Source: Fibrobacterota bacterium
GTDB taxonomy: Bacteria > Fibrobacterota > Chitinivibrionia > Chitinivibrionales > JANQEN01
Length of the DNA: 5,994 bases
Direction: 5' to 3'
NCBI GenBank assembly: GCA_030619215.1
Contig: JAUXBV010000233.1
Location: 1 to 5,994, forward strand
Shown here piece after piece: positions 5,695-5,994 of the stretch. Below the pieces are notes generated by a model. The model searched no databases. It had not been told where the DNA came from and saw only the letters and a program-made list of their open reading frames with translations. Position 1 is the stretch's first letter, and every line of letters starts with the position of its first letter. The translations under genes were made by a program, and so were the position numbers.

Positions 5695-5994
5695 ATGAAC
5701 GATATAGGAAAAGAGATTGAAAGGCTCAAGCAGGAGAAGAATGCGGTAATACTTGCCCACACCTATCAGAAGGGTGGGGTTCAGGATATTGCAGACTTTG
5801 TTGGTGATTCGTATGGCCTCAGCGTTCAGGCGAAGGAAACGAAGGCGGATGTAATCGTATTTGCCGGTGTGAGATTCATGGCTGAAACCGCAGCGATACT
5901 CAGCCCCCAGAAGAGAGTTGTTATGCCGGTTGAAGATGCAGGCTGTCCAATGGCCGACATGATAAATCCTGAAGAGCTGAAGGAATATAAAGAG
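5695..5994 (+). CDS. nadA: Quinolinate synthase NadA, N-terminal 100 residues (3' end missing)
   Basis: NadA condenses iminoaspartate with dihydroxyacetone phosphate to quinolinate in de novo NAD synthesis, using a [4Fe-4S] cluster held by three cysteines. The visible 100 codons show ILAHTYQ at 19-25 (conserved His22 and Tyr24), [14 protein letters not shown] at 29-42, [14 protein letters not shown] at 56-69, and [10 protein letters not shown] at 79-88 with Cys84, in the place of the first cluster ligand. The short N-terminus before the AH motif matches the compact roughly 300-residue type of NadA, such as that of Thermotoga, more than the longer E. coli form. The ATG at 5695 is the first possible start, since TAG at 5689 closes the frame upstream. 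A weak ribosome site GGGAA lies at 5680-5684, 10 bases away. The gene follows nifS by 63 bases on the same strand, so one transcript is likely. It runs off the right edge, and the other two cluster cysteines cannot be checked. Confidence 0.93.
   Translation, partial: MNDIGKEIERLKQEKNAVILAHTYQKGGVQDIADFVGDSYGLSVQAKETKADVIVFAGVRFMAETAAILSPQKRVVMPVEDAGCPMADMINPEELKEYKE

Noticed and set aside
5678..5697. Six-codon mini-ORF (ATG at 5678) ending in a TGA that overlaps the nadA ATG
   Set aside because: The ATGA overlap could suggest translational coupling, but there is no properly spaced ribosome site for the mini-ORF and six codons arise easily by chance.

Overview
This window is moderately AT-rich chromosomal DNA from a Gram-negative (diderm) bacterium. 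The diderm inference rests on a secreted outer-membrane beta-barrel protein of the capsule-assembly (Wzi-like) type. Nothing in the window fixes the phylum. The mix of proteins would suit the wider FCB group (Bacteroidota/Fibrobacterota-like lineages), but that is a weak inference. I saw no mobile element, CRISPR array, tRNA or rRNA.

Left part (1-2450, + strand): the end of a surface-polysaccharide locus. It opens inside a polyprenyl-phosphate sugar-phosphate transferase, the enzyme that loads the first sugar of a repeat unit onto the lipid carrier. The reading frame runs off the left edge. After 45 bases comes a Wzi-like outer-membrane protein, probably in the same operon. The two would cover the first inner-membrane step and an outer-membrane step of the same glycan pathway.

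Middle (2489-4211): a convergent gene on the minus strand encodes an unusual one-component membrane regulator. It has a signal sequence, a probable Ig-like region, a CBM9/DOMON-like carbohydrate-binding domain, one transmembrane helix and a cytoplasmic AraC-type DNA-binding domain. It looks able to read a glycan outside the inner membrane and act on DNA directly, with no kinase relay. Upstream is a 238-base AT-rich divergent intergenic region with two inverted repeats and a repeated ATAAATA motif, which are candidate operator sites.

Right part (4212-5994, + strand): a small two-helix membrane protein of unknown function, then a NifS-type cysteine desulfurase, then the start of nadA (quinolinate synthase), cut by the right edge. 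NadA needs a [4Fe-4S] cluster and NifS supplies sulfur for such clusters, so this is probably a self-contained NAD-biosynthesis pair, as in Bacillus. The desulfurase has no ATG, GTG or TTG at the position where its family starts. A strong Shine-Dalgarno sequence sits 5-6 bases before an ACG codon exactly where the initiator Met should be, so either ACG initiation or a base error is likely.

The most unusual items are the CBM9-membrane-AraC regulator and the apparent ACG start of the desulfurase.
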